64,000 nucleotides of DNA from positions 108,228-172,227 of IMG/VR virus record IMGVR_UViG_3300035099_000047, one strand, 5' to 3'. The translations under genes and the position numbers were made by a program. The stretch's first letter is position 1, and every line of letters begins with the position of its first letter. Positions 40,798 through 48,843 of the stretch are shown here, piece after piece. Origin of the DNA: a virus. The notes under the pieces were generated by a model, which was not told where the DNA came from, made no database searches, and was given only the letters and a program-made list of their open reading frames with translations.

Positions 40798-41293
40798 CTT
40801 GTGTCACCAACATTCCCACGCCTTCGTTAGTGTATATCTCCAAAAGAGTGGAGTGCTTAACGCTTCCATCAATCAAATGAACTTTGTCAACCAAACCCTG
40901 CTCCAACAATTGCATAGCCGGGGCCAATCGGGAAGCCAAATCACTATTTATCTGGTGAGAATCCACCATAACCTTGAATTCATTCAAACTCATTGATCCG
41001 AACCCTATTGGATCGAGTGTACCCAACAACACCACCAACTTGTCAAGGTGCAACCCCTCTACCACCCGCTTCAAGTACCTTTGACATTCCCCCCGAATCA
41101 ATGTGGTCTTGACTCCCAACATCTCCAGCATCATGATGTCTTGCATCAAGGTGCTGGACCCTTCACCTTCTTCGGTCAGGCTTTCATCCACTATAACCCC
41201 CAAATGGGAGCCTCGGTGAGTGCGAATCCAATACAAGCTTTCAATCAGAATGTCAGCTTTAAGCTGTGCATCGCTGATTTCTGCTATCTCCAT
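40790..41293 (-). CDS. Miniature N-acetylglutamate-kinase-like (amino acid kinase fold) protein
   Basis: Its N-terminal part (ILIESLYWIRTHRGSHLGVI, then D-I-M-M-L-E-M-L-G-V-K-T-T-L-I-R-G-E) aligns with the start of ArgB enzymes. Its C-terminal part (APAMQLLEQGLVDKVHLIDG, H-S-T-L-L-E-I-Y-T-N-E-G-V-G) aligns with their characteristic end. Bacterial ArgB is near 290 residues; this has 167, with most of the middle missing and the G-G-G-P loop replaced. Catalysis is doubtful. It could bind arginine, acetylglutamate or PII, or be a decoy. No FE tag. ATG 41293. Confidence 0.65.
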   Translation of the reverse strand: MEIAEISDAQLKADILIESLYWIRTHRGSHLGVIVDESLTEEGEGSSTLMQDIMMLEMLGVKTTLIRGECQRYLKRVVEGLHLDKLVVLLGTLDPIGFGSMSLNEFKVMVDSHQINSDLASRLAPAMQLLEQGLVDKVHLIDGSVKHSTLLEIYTNEGVGMLVTQDG

Positions 41294-41865
41294 ATTTCAT
41301 CCAATAAGTCATTGATCAAACTGATTTGGTGCTTGTTGAAATGCCACCGCTTGTTTATGTTCTTATCAGCCCAATCATAAGGATCAGTGCCTCTTTCTTC
41401 TGCCACTGCACACCAATCACAAACCATTTCTGCAATGTCCAAGTCAGGCATGGCCGTTGCATCCACCATCCTACTGGGCTTGTCTCGATCTGTTTTACTA
41501 ATACCAGTTTCTCCCGCAAAGAACTCAGCATGATGGCGGTTGTGAAGCACGTGATGGTCAGTGGCTTGGCGCATCTGCTCTTCCATATCTTCATCAGGCT
41601 CGTACGGTTTGCCCAACCTCTTCATACGATACTGCCAGGTTATATGGATGTATGGGGTCCTTTCGGGCTCTTCAAACTTGCTTCGGTCATGAATACGGGA
41701 TCGTTCCAAAATGCCAGCAAATCGTTCCGGGTCATATTCATACACCCGATGGCAATACTTACGCACTCGCTCAATGTGCTCGCGAGTGCGATGTTCAAAC
41801 CAATCTTCCATTTCCTTGGAAACTTCCTCAACCAGCAGATTCACCATTTGTTCAAACCCCATCAT
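41284..41865 (-). CDS. Tagged DUF5662-family protein
   Basis: Tag MGFEQMVNLLVEEV (L-V-E), then the family pattern: R-S-R-I-H-D-R-S-K-F-E-E-P-E, Y-I-H-I-T-W, T-D-H-H-V-L-H-N-R-H-H-A-E-F and D-W-C-A-V-A-E-E-R. The His and Asp residues look like an HD-type metal site, so a hydrolase is plausible though the family is uncharacterised. ATG 41865 or 41862. Confidence 0.72.
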   Translation of the reverse strand: MMGFEQMVNLLVEEVSKEMEDWFEHRTREHIERVRKYCHRVYEYDPERFAGILERSRIHDRSKFEEPERTPYIHITWQYRMKRLGKPYEPDEDMEEQMRQATDHHVLHNRHHAEFFAGETGISKTDRDKPSRMVDATAMPDLDIAEMVCDWCAVAEERGTDPYDWADKNINKRWHFNKHQISLINDLLDEIWR

Positions 41866-42275
41866 TTCAACCCTACCAAATAATCTGCAAACACTTCATT
41901 GCACAAAGCTCCTGGCCTGCGTTCACGAATGTAATCAATTAGGGCTTGACCTTTTGCTATTCCCAATTTGAACAAAATCACACCTGAGACCAAAGACGCT
42001 CGATTTATCCCAACAGCACAATGAACCAACACTTTTTTATTTCCATTAACCAAACCCATACCCAAATTGCCTACCGCCTGGAGCATCACCAAATTGGGCA
42101 ACTCATCATGATCTTCAATTGGCCAAAACAAATAACCTTGCCAATCACCTGCACCCGTGTCGATACCTCCCTCCAAATCTATTATTAAATCCAACTTTAG
42201 ATCATTCACACGTTGTGGTTCATCTATTGCAGATGACTGCCACAAGTGACCTAGCACCATCTCAAAAACTTCCAT
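41862..42275 (-). CDS. Dual-specificity protein phosphatase, tag-like N-terminus
   Basis: V-L-V-H-C-A-V-G-I-N-R-A-S is the C-x5-R active-site loop, with I-E-D-H-D-E-L providing the likely general acid. The start MEVFEMVLGHLWQSS partly matches the tag (M-x-x-F-E) and runs into the normal first strand of the domain. At 137 residues it is a minimal phosphatase. The substrate could be phosphoprotein or RNA. Confidence 0.82.
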   Translation of the reverse strand: MEVFEMVLGHLWQSSAIDEPQRVNDLKLDLIIDLEGGIDTGAGDWQGYLFWPIEDHDELPNLVMLQAVGNLGMGLVNGNKKVLVHCAVGINRASLVSGVILFKLGIAKGQALIDYIRERRPGALCNEVFADYLVGLK

Positions 42276-42550
42276 TAAACCACCATTTCGTATGGCGAAA
42301 ATGAATCGACAGCTCTCATCTTCTGAGCACTTTTAATAGCTTGAATGCGGCTCCTGTATAGACGAGCATGCTCCTTCTTGAACGTGACTCCAAACCGACC
42401 AGGCTCTTCATCACCAGCAGCACTTACATAGCGATATGGTTCATCTGCTGACCTCAAAACCCACACCTTGCTCTTAATCTGGTCGAGATCCTGCTCGTCT
42501 TCCATTCCTTGCTCAACCAGTTGATTTACTGCTTGCTCAAATTGTCCCAT
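42275..42550 (-). CDS. Tagged hypothetical protein (91 residues)
   Basis: MGQFEQAVNQLVEQGME is the closest match to the tag consensus (L-V-E). The body reads KVWVLRSADEPYRYVSAAGD, then F-G-V-T-F-K-K-E-H-A-R-L-Y and a helix. ATG 42550. No family recognised. Confidence 0.65.
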   Translation of the reverse strand: MGQFEQAVNQLVEQGMEDEQDLDQIKSKVWVLRSADEPYRYVSAAGDEEPGRFGVTFKKEHARLYRSRIQAIKSAQKMRAVDSFSPYEMVV

Positions 42551-42562
42551 GATTGTCCCCCT

Positions 42563-43924
42563 TCAAAAGGGAATTCCCACCTTTTCCCCTTGCTTAATTT
42601 GTTCATCCGCCTTCTCAAATGCGTCCAAATCCCAATACACTTCATCACCCGAATCCAACTTCTCTGCAGCATTGAGGGCCATTGCTTGGGCGCTTTTGAT
42701 TAATGGTCCCCAACCAACAGCTCCACCTACAATAGTTTCCTGTTCGCCTGGCAAGGGCAAATAATAGTATTGGTGATCCAAGCAGGCAAGATTACGAAAC
42801 TTCAAGTTGCGGGTCAAATCAGGTGGAAAATCCAAAGGCAACGGATCGGTGACAGTTTCACGAGCCTTGAGCACCAATTGGGCCCAATAAGTAGCCCTCG
42901 GGCGAGGTTCCAATTCCTCCCCTTCAGCCACAGCCATCATCAATGGACCCATATTCAAATAAGCTTCGCTTAGCACTTCGCCTGGAGGTGAACCAAAGCG
43001 CATGCACGGATCTATGAAATATCTCTTGGAACCATCTTTGCTCACCCGCAGTTCAATACTCAATGCACCACGCACCAGGTAATGATGATACACAGGTAAG
43101 AACTTGTCCATCACCACTTTCAGTGCCTTGGGTACCTCGTCCAAATCACAAACCAACCCACAATAGGCCGAATTTTTGATCTCGTACCCATACATCCCTC
43201 GGGGCAAATAACCAGTCTTGGTAAAGAACCACTCACAGCCTATTTCAACCGAACTCTCTAATGGATCTTCAACAATGAATTCCACCGATTTATCCAACAC
43301 CCCCAGGGTATGAGCCATTTTGTTTAGTTGAGCCTTGGAGTGCTTGTAATTTTTATGGTAAAACGTTTCACACACTCCACGATACTTGGAAATCTTGATG
43401 TATTTGTCTGTTGAGCGTTCCAATTCCTTTCGCAAAGCATCAATTCCCACCACCACTTTATAAGGAGGCACAGGCAAGCCCACCTGCTTGAGCACTCGAC
43501 GTAACATGGACCGATCAAATTCCAACACCTCACCCTTGCTGGTACCAAACACGTTGAAACCCCGGCTGCGCAGGTCTTCTTGGAGATCTGAGTGCCCCAC
43601 ATCCGGAAAGACCACCAAATCGGGCTTGTACTGGTTCAGCGTGTCCCAAAAGCTGGAAACCTTGGTCACTCCAGGTACACCAGAACCCAAGTGATCCATC
43701 ACAGGTACTGGCAATGACCCCTCCCACGGGTGAAAATAATAGACATCATCAAAGTGCTCAGCCAATCGCTGAGCTATGTACAAAAACATCCCGTAATCAT
43801 AAAGCAATACACTCTTACCTGTGCGAGCATGCCTTTTGAAAGAACGAGCAGGCCGGTCCTGTTCTTCAGGTTCCGGTGCTTGTTCGTCTAACAATTGATC
43901 AACTGCTATGGAGAACGTATCCAA
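42563..43924 (-). CDS. Tagged ATP-grasp-like ligase
   Basis: TTG 43924, 5 nt after the TnpB stop and with AAAGG upstream, gives MDTFSIAVDQLLDEQ (tag with L-D-E). After an acidic linker the enzyme part has a pre-ATP-grasp Rossmann domain (KSVLLYDYGMFLYIAQRLAE), then F-D-R-S-M-L-R-R-V-L-K-Q-V-G-L-P-V-P-P, the typical ATP-grasp entry, K-Y-I-K-I-S-K-Y-R-G, and C-M-R-F-G-S-P-P-G-E near the magnesium site. It resembles PurD or carboxylase-type ligases. About 453 residues; the substrate is unknown. Confidence 0.75.
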   Translation of the reverse strand: MDTFSIAVDQLLDEQAPEPEEQDRPARSFKRHARTGKSVLLYDYGMFLYIAQRLAEHFDDVYYFHPWEGSLPVPVMDHLGSGVPGVTKVSSFWDTLNQYKPDLVVFPDVGHSDLQEDLRSRGFNVFGTSKGEVLEFDRSMLRRVLKQVGLPVPPYKVVVGIDALRKELERSTDKYIKISKYRGVCETFYHKNYKHSKAQLNKMAHTLGVLDKSVEFIVEDPLESSVEIGCEWFFTKTGYLPRGMYGYEIKNSAYCGLVCDLDEVPKALKVVMDKFLPVYHHYLVRGALSIELRVSKDGSKRYFIDPCMRFGSPPGEVLSEAYLNMGPLMMAVAEGEELEPRPRATYWAQLVLKARETVTDPLPLDFPPDLTRNLKFRNLACLDHQYYYLPLPGEQETIVGGAVGWGPLIKSAQAMALNAAEKLDSGDEVYWDLDAFEKADEQIKQGEKVGIPF

Positions 43925-43928
43925 GGAA

Positions 43929-45113
43929 TTATGCCTTTGCAAAGGGCATTACGCGGTTCAACCGGCCAACTTGATGAGCAGCAACGAGCAGTTCATCAGA
44001 GGTTGGGTCCGTCCCCGCGCGAGTCGCCCTTGATTCCCCAAGGGCGCGAGCGAGAATCACCTGCGCTGCTGCATGGTCACGCTCACACTCGCAACCACAC
44101 TCGCAAGAGTGCCACCGCTCGGATAGTTCTTTCGGCTTGACTCGACCGCAATTTGGGCAGGTCTGTGAAGTGCCATGGGGATCGACTGCAACAGCCGACC
44201 GCCCGGCCCATTCTGCCTTGACGGAAAGTTGATTGCAGAAGGTTCCCCATGCAGCATCAAGGATGGACTTAGCAAAGCGCGTTCGAGCCAATCCCTTGAT
44301 GTTCAAGTTCTCATAAGCAATCAGGTCATACTTTTGGACAAGAATACTCGTATGTTCATGGCAGAAGCATCTCCGTTGGGCAGCTATACGCTCATGTTGC
44401 CTCTGAAGGGCCTTGACCGCCTTGCGGCGTCGTTTGCTTCCCTTTTGCCTCCTTGATACCCGCCGCTGCAAGGCCCGCAGCTTGTGCGCTGATCTCTGGC
44501 CCCATCGTGGGTTATCAATGAAAGTGCCGTCACTGAGGGCTGCAAAGTGAGTCAATCCCAAATCAATTCCAATAGCTAACTTGACAGGCCGCATGGTAGG
44601 GGGTTGCTGTCCATCGTCTAAAACGATCTGGGCATACCAGCCACTTGCCCGGCGGATGATTCGCAACACCCGCTGTTGCCCTTCAGGCAAAAGCCGGCCA
44701 CGGCAGCGGATGCGCCCCATGTTGGGAACGCGGATGCGGTCGCCAACCAGATAGTTTCCAACAGCTGCATATTCCAACGAGTTGTAACGATGCCGTGATC
44801 GGAAACGGGGGAATCCTGGCCTCTCCCCAGTTTTCAAGCGTCGGAAAAATGCCTTCATGCCCAAGTCTACCCGTCGCACCGCATCCCGCAGAAAGCCAAG
44901 CGGCACGGCTCGAATCCAATCCATCCGCCCACGCCACTCAGTCAAGAAAGTGTATTGATTGTAAAGACTGACCTGCTCCCCTCGCCGCTTGTATGCTTTG
45001 ATCCGCATCTCCAAGGCTTTGTTGTAAACCCAACAACACACCCCAAGCCAACGGTCCAAAACTTGAACTTGGCTTTTGTTGGGATACAGCTTGTACTCAA
45101 AAGTGCGAATCAT
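43929..45113 (-). CDS. tnpB: TnpB-type RNA-guided nuclease (IS200/IS605 family)
   Basis: 394 residues with the N-terminal helix-turn-helix domain. The RuvC motifs are G-I-D-L-G-L (Asp184), A-Y-E-N-L (Glu268) and C-E-R-D-H-A-A-A (Asp346). A four-Cys zinc ribbon (Cys319, 322, 337, 339) sits before the last. All catalytic residues are present. No TnpA lies nearby and the usual left and right ends are not obvious: the upstream stop and downstream start are 6 and 5 nt away. It may be a resident homing-type gene. Confidence 0.92.
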   Translation of the reverse strand: MIRTFEYKLYPNKSQVQVLDRWLGVCCWVYNKALEMRIKAYKRRGEQVSLYNQYTFLTEWRGRMDWIRAVPLGFLRDAVRRVDLGMKAFFRRLKTGERPGFPRFRSRHRYNSLEYAAVGNYLVGDRIRVPNMGRIRCRGRLLPEGQQRVLRIIRRASGWYAQIVLDDGQQPPTMRPVKLAIGIDLGLTHFAALSDGTFIDNPRWGQRSAHKLRALQRRVSRRQKGSKRRRKAVKALQRQHERIAAQRRCFCHEHTSILVQKYDLIAYENLNIKGLARTRFAKSILDAAWGTFCNQLSVKAEWAGRSAVAVDPHGTSQTCPNCGRVKPKELSERWHSCECGCECERDHAAAQVILARALGESRATRAGTDPTSDELLVAAHQVGRLNRVMPFAKA

Positions 45114-45119
45114 ACTGCT

Positions 45120-45608
45120 CTAGTATTCTTTCACCGATTTCGCAACATCATAACGATGCAACGCTTCTTCACCCTTTTTAGTGATTTGATACACATACCG
45201 ACCAGGGGGACCAAAACGAGTTATCCAACCCAATGGCCTAACCACTCGGATCCGTCTCCCAAGAAGCCCAACCCGAGTTCCAGCCCGTGATTTATACTCA
45301 GGATCATACCAATCACCAAGCCTGAGCAAGGATCCAGAAAGGGTTAAGTCGGACCTCCTCGCCTGCTCCCTCTTGTATCCATAAGGTCCTGAACACGCAG
45401 GAAATTCAGGATATTTACGGCGAATCTTTTCACATCTACGGCGCATCTCTTCCCAAACAGCCCTGTGATAAGCCCGGCGCAGTTCGTCCCAAGTACACCC
45501 TTTCAAAGCCACCCGTAACAATGCGGCTTGGTAGTCCGTAGGAAATGGGTCCATGCGGGAACCTTCAAGCAGTTGGTCTACCAACTGTTGGATCACAGGG
45601 ACGCTCAC
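45120..45608 (-). CDS. Winged-helix-like protein (VYQTTEKG family), largest copy, tagged
   Basis: GTG 45608 (AGGTGG upstream) gives MSVPVIQQLVDQLLEGS (tag-like, L-L-E). It carries the full family set: V-A-L-K-G-C-T-W-D-E-L-R-R-A, a basic insert (RRRCEKIRRKYPE), S-L-L-R-L-G-D-W, I-T-R-F-G-P-P-G-R-Y-V-Y-Q-I-T-K-K-G-E-E-A-L-H-R-Y. About 162 residues. It lies 40 kb from the tandem group at 2.3-5.8 kb, so the family has spread. Confidence 0.7.
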   Translation of the reverse strand: MSVPVIQQLVDQLLEGSRMDPFPTDYQAALLRVALKGCTWDELRRAYHRAVWEEMRRRCEKIRRKYPEFPACSGPYGYKREQARRSDLTLSGSLLRLGDWYDPEYKSRAGTRVGLLGRRIRVVRPLGWITRFGPPGRYVYQITKKGEEALHRYDVAKSVKEY

Positions 45609-45645
45609 GTTTAACCCACCTAGCTGGCCGTTTAACAAGCGATAG

Positions 45646-46056
45646 TTACCCAGTCGGAGCTTTACTACCTACCTCCAACAAATCAGCGGGAACGGCTTGT
45701 ACAGCATATAGCCAAGGGTGATTGGGTAACCATTCAGCTGTGTTAGTAATACGGTACTGACCTGGGCCTAACTCTTCAACCATACTCACATGCATCGAAT
45801 CCCCCCGCTGCCATCCTAGCAAGTAAACCACCTTTTTAGCTCCTCCAGCAGTCTGTTCAACTCGATGGCGGTATAGAACCCTCATGCCAGGCTTGTAAAA
45901 CTGGGTCAATATGGCCTTGCCTTGCTCATCAACCAAATCAATTAAACTCAATCGACTACGATCAATTTCCTCTGAAGAACGCTCTACACCGGTGAATGGA
46001 TCAAATTGGTGAAACACAGTGTTGTCTGTGTACTCTGCCATCCAACGAAGTTCCAT
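45646..46056 (-). CDS. Hypothetical 136-residue protein
   Basis: Mixed alpha/beta: TVFHQFDPFTGVERSSEEID, then I-D-L-V-D-E-Q-G-K-A-I-L-T-Q-F-Y and K-K-V-V-Y-L-L-G-W-Q-R-G. ATG 46056 has GGAG 8 nt upstream and is preferred to ATG 46062. No tag, no recognised family. It separates the structural genes from the enzyme cluster. Confidence 0.6.
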   Translation of the reverse strand: MELRWMAEYTDNTVFHQFDPFTGVERSSEEIDRSRLSLIDLVDEQGKAILTQFYKPGMRVLYRHRVEQTAGGAKKVVYLLGWQRGDSMHVSMVEELGPGQYRITNTAEWLPNHPWLYAVQAVPADLLEVGSKAPTG

Positions 46057-46086
46057 AATCATTCTCCGGTTTATATCATTAACAGG

Positions 46087-46647
46087 TTAGGTTTCATCAT
46101 ATTTCCAGGTTAGCGTTTCTCCAGGCGTGGCTCCAGGACTCGCTGTCGCACCTACAACCACTTGATAAACAACCAGATTCCCAAAATCTCCGGTATTTGG
46201 ACCTTTAATCTCCCCATCCACGCTCATAGGGGACGCACTCGTGAAACTAAAAGCGTCTTTCACGTAAACACCACTACCCAAGTCAATCAATCCGGCGTGG
46301 TTAGCATGGGACAACTCAGTACCAGTCACCCCTGGTGTACCAGTGGCCTGAACATAGCTACTCGCCTGACCCACCACACAACTCACTCCAGTACCAAACG
46401 AGTTGACACCATCGGTATACCAGCGGATATTGTTGATAGTACCCGACGGTGGGTAACCAGTAACCACATACAATCTGGTCGTTACCCAATAGCTGTAATT
46501 GGAGCCAGAAGATGGAATCTGAATGGGATTGGTGGTACCCATTTCACTGTGGGCATCTTCTGCATTGGCTCGGGTGTTTTTACCCGTGATGTCTGTGTAG
46601 CTAGGGGTCGTTCCCGTCCAGCGACGAATTTGAACTGTAGCTGACAT
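46087..46647 (-). CDS. Virion structural protein (beta-rich)
   Basis: ATG 46647 has GGAG 7 nt upstream. About 186 residues, nearly all strands with Thr, Ser and Gly-rich turns (ATVQIRRWTGTTPSYTDITG, YWVTTRLYVVTGYPPSGTIN, VVYQVVVGATASPG). It is typical of tail, neck or fibre proteins; no specific family. Part of a run of structural genes up to 50.7 kb. Confidence 0.65.
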   Translation of the reverse strand: MSATVQIRRWTGTTPSYTDITGKNTRANAEDAHSEMGTTNPIQIPSSGSNYSYWVTTRLYVVTGYPPSGTINNIRWYTDGVNSFGTGVSCVVGQASSYVQATGTPGVTGTELSHANHAGLIDLGSGVYVKDAFSFTSASPMSVDGEIKGPNTGDFGNLVVYQVVVGATASPGATPGETLTWKYDET

Positions 46648-46706
46648 TGGCAATCTCCTTTATGGGTTTTGTCCGGTTTCTACTTGAGCAACGAAGTCAA
46701 TTTCAA

Positions 46707-46868
46707 TTACCCTTCCATTTCAGAATCCAAGTCCAAGGTTTCCGTTACATCGGAAGTCAATTTCAAAACATCCAATATCTCAGAATCCAAGAGGAGTTTT
46801 ACAACTCCAATTATTGGACCTTTTTCCGCAAACGGTGGCCATAGGTTGACAATTCTCACCAGCTTCAT
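46707..46868 (-). CDS. Small protein (53 residues), short ORF
   Basis: ATG 46868 overlaps the upstream TGA (ATGA) and has GGAG 7 nt upstream, so it is very likely translated. The product is MKLVRIVNLWPPFAEKGP, then a run of hydrophobic and acidic residues (KLLLDSEILDVLKLTSDV), ending S-E-M-E-G. On the plus strand the DNA shows two approximate copies of a motif (GAAGTCAATTTCAA and CAGAATCCAAG) about 60 nt apart. Confidence 0.6.
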   Translation of the reverse strand: MKLVRIVNLWPPFAEKGPIIGVVKLLLDSEILDVLKLTSDVTETLDLDSEMEG

Positions 46869-47530
46869 GACGGCGCTCCAAGGCTTTCCCTCCCGGCACC
46901 GTCATCACTGATGGCCTGGGTTGTAACCGTGGCCCCCGCCTCGGTCTTAACGGTGATCGCGCTTGGCGTCTTGTCGGCTCGGCGGAAGCGCTGCACAAGC
47001 CACATCAGCCATCCGGGGAATGTCGTCGGCTTGGCAGTTGGCTCGGTCGCAGTGATTGCATCTAAGCCAGTTGGAGCAAGTGAGTACCCCGCTTTACTAT
47101 TGTCTGCAACAACTGCTCCGACCAAACCTGCATACTCACCTTCACCCATCTGCACTCCATTATTGTCGTTCATGGCCACAATAAAACCTTCGGCTTTTCC
47201 CGGTGCTGCCCGGCATTTCAACGAGCGTCCCGTCCCAGGTACGTGCAAGTTTCCGCTTTCCTCCAAGTGTTCACGGTAAAGTATTCCATGGACAAAGGGC
47301 GATACTGTCAGGTCAATTTCCCAATTGCCGTCGTCGTCATGAGTCATCGCATTGCCGGTCTTGGCAACCTGCCAAGTCTGATCTGAATTGCGCCAATACT
47401 TACCAGCGTTGACCCCACTCTTGGCTCGTAGATAGTAGTTCACCGTCCCACTCGTGATGGGTGAGCCGTCTGCGCGAGCGACGCAAGGCAACTCACGATG
47501 CGTTTCACCAGCATCGATGTACTCGTACAT
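46865..47530 (-). CDS. Tail or fibre-like structural protein, GC-rich
   Basis: 221 residues: a beta domain (GETHRELPCVARADGSPITS, W-E-I-D-L-T-V-S-P) followed by a linker and a C-terminal helix-strand unit (FPGWLMWLVQRFRRADKT, A-I-T-V-K-T-E-A-G-A-T-V-T-T-Q). I associate such C-termini with tail proteins of temperate phages. Base composition is richer in GC than the flanking genes, suggesting acquisition. ATG 47530. Confidence 0.6.
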   Translation of the reverse strand: MYEYIDAGETHRELPCVARADGSPITSGTVNYYLRAKSGVNAGKYWRNSDQTWQVAKTGNAMTHDDDGNWEIDLTVSPFVHGILYREHLEESGNLHVPGTGRSLKCRAAPGKAEGFIVAMNDNNGVQMGEGEYAGLVGAVVADNSKAGYSLAPTGLDAITATEPTAKPTTFPGWLMWLVQRFRRADKTPSAITVKTEAGATVTTQAISDDGAGRESLGAPS

Positions 47531-47532
47531 AG

Positions 47533-48822
47533 CTACAGCCCCGGTGTATCCAAAAGGGTCTGAGTTGCAGCAGGTTTTTCCGCAGTAACCACCATCTCGT
47601 AACTCATCGCCGGATCATCGCGGTAAGTCTTAATCTGCACGTTGACCAGACCCGCAGCTTCAGCAAGCGACTTCGCAACCGCTGGAGTAAACCCGAACAG
47701 GTGCAAGTTCAATTTCCTTGGACACTCAGGATTCTCTTGAGCCCCAAATAACACGTTGTACACATCCCCATCAACGTGTCCATCAAGGATATGCCCGGCA
47801 GCCCATTCAAGATTGGGCAAAATATGTTCTACACAACCTCCCGGCTTGAGAATGCGAGTAATTTCTCCCCATACACGTTCCTGGTCCCAACGGCCTATAT
47901 GCTCCAAATGATGGCTACTTGCCACCATATCAAAAGTGTCATCCGGAAAATTGAGCAGCCTAGTGTCCATCACATAATCAGGTTTCACTTCCTGCCGCAA
48001 GTCAGTCGTGACTGTCTTGTAGCCATCCCATTCTCGACGCTTAGAACCGGCTCCCAAATCCAAGACAGTTTTCAGCTTGGACTCCCTAGCCTTCTTCTCC
48101 TGCATCCAATGGCATCGCTGAATCGGTGGCGAGTCGTCTGGTAACCCATAGATCATCCCGGTGGAATGGTCAATATGCCCACACAAGACGGATGTATCTA
48201 CAAGTATCTTCGCGTTCGCTTCTTCCACGGCACGGCGGCAGAAGTACAGGTCTTCAGTTCCGCGGTGCTTGGTAAAACAATCACCACTGATCTTGAACTC
48301 ACACGTTGTTTTGTACCACGGGTTGTCCGAAGAATAAGGCAGCCGATCAAAAAGGCTTAGCTTTACCAGCGTCATGCCGGAGTGCAGTGCCTTAATGTTG
48401 AAAAGCAGATCTCCCAGCGCCCAGTCCCAATAAGGGCCAATGCCGAACTCTGTGTAGATCAATGGCTCAGGCGGGCTGGACTTTGAGCAGTAAACCCCGG
48501 CTACAATGTCCATTTCAGGGAAGCAAGACGCTCGGTACCACAGTTTCGTCAGGGCATCCCAGTAAGGTATGGTGTCGTAATCCAAAAAACAGATATACTC
48601 AGGACGAGGCTTATGTTCTCTAGCAAACTGGACAGCCTTGTTCCTGGCTTCATCTACCTCCATACCATCGGCTAGAATCTCGAAGCTGTTGAAATTAGTG
48701 GGAGTTGCCAGTGACATGCGGGCTCGATGCCATTCCACGGTAACTGGCTCTAGCCGCAGCCCATTCGGCCCCGGAATCTTAGGTATTGGAGTGCAAATAG
48801 CACAGCCAATCTTGCCAGACAT
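47533..48822 (-). CDS. Bifunctional glycosyltransferase (GT-A) and SAM methyltransferase
   Basis: The N-terminal half has Y-I-C-F-L-D-Y-D-T-I-P (D-x-D) after a long helix and ends in a C-x-H-containing strand. The C-terminal half starts T-V-L-D-L-G-A-G-S (SAM loop), has T-T-D-L-R at the ribose site and F-D-M-V-A-S-S-H-H-L-E-H as motif IV with I-L-K-P-G-G. It would transfer and methylate a sugar, perhaps on a virion protein. It lies between structural genes, away from the main sugar cluster. Confidence 0.78.
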   Translation of the reverse strand: MSGKIGCAICTPIPKIPGPNGLRLEPVTVEWHRARMSLATPTNFNSFEILADGMEVDEARNKAVQFAREHKPRPEYICFLDYDTIPYWDALTKLWYRASCFPEMDIVAGVYCSKSSPPEPLIYTEFGIGPYWDWALGDLLFNIKALHSGMTLVKLSLFDRLPYSSDNPWYKTTCEFKISGDCFTKHRGTEDLYFCRRAVEEANAKILVDTSVLCGHIDHSTGMIYGLPDDSPPIQRCHWMQEKKARESKLKTVLDLGAGSKRREWDGYKTVTTDLRQEVKPDYVMDTRLLNFPDDTFDMVASSHHLEHIGRWDQERVWGEITRILKPGGCVEHILPNLEWAAGHILDGHVDGDVYNVLFGAQENPECPRKLNLHLFGFTPAVAKSLAEAAGLVNVQIKTYRDDPAMSYEMVVTAEKPAATQTLLDTPGL

Positions 48823-48843
48823 CACACTTTTTCCTTCCCTTGG

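Noticed and set aside
43929-45113. A complete IS605 insertion with TnpA and ends
   Set aside because: There is no TnpA frame and no visible left or right end; only TnpB is supported.
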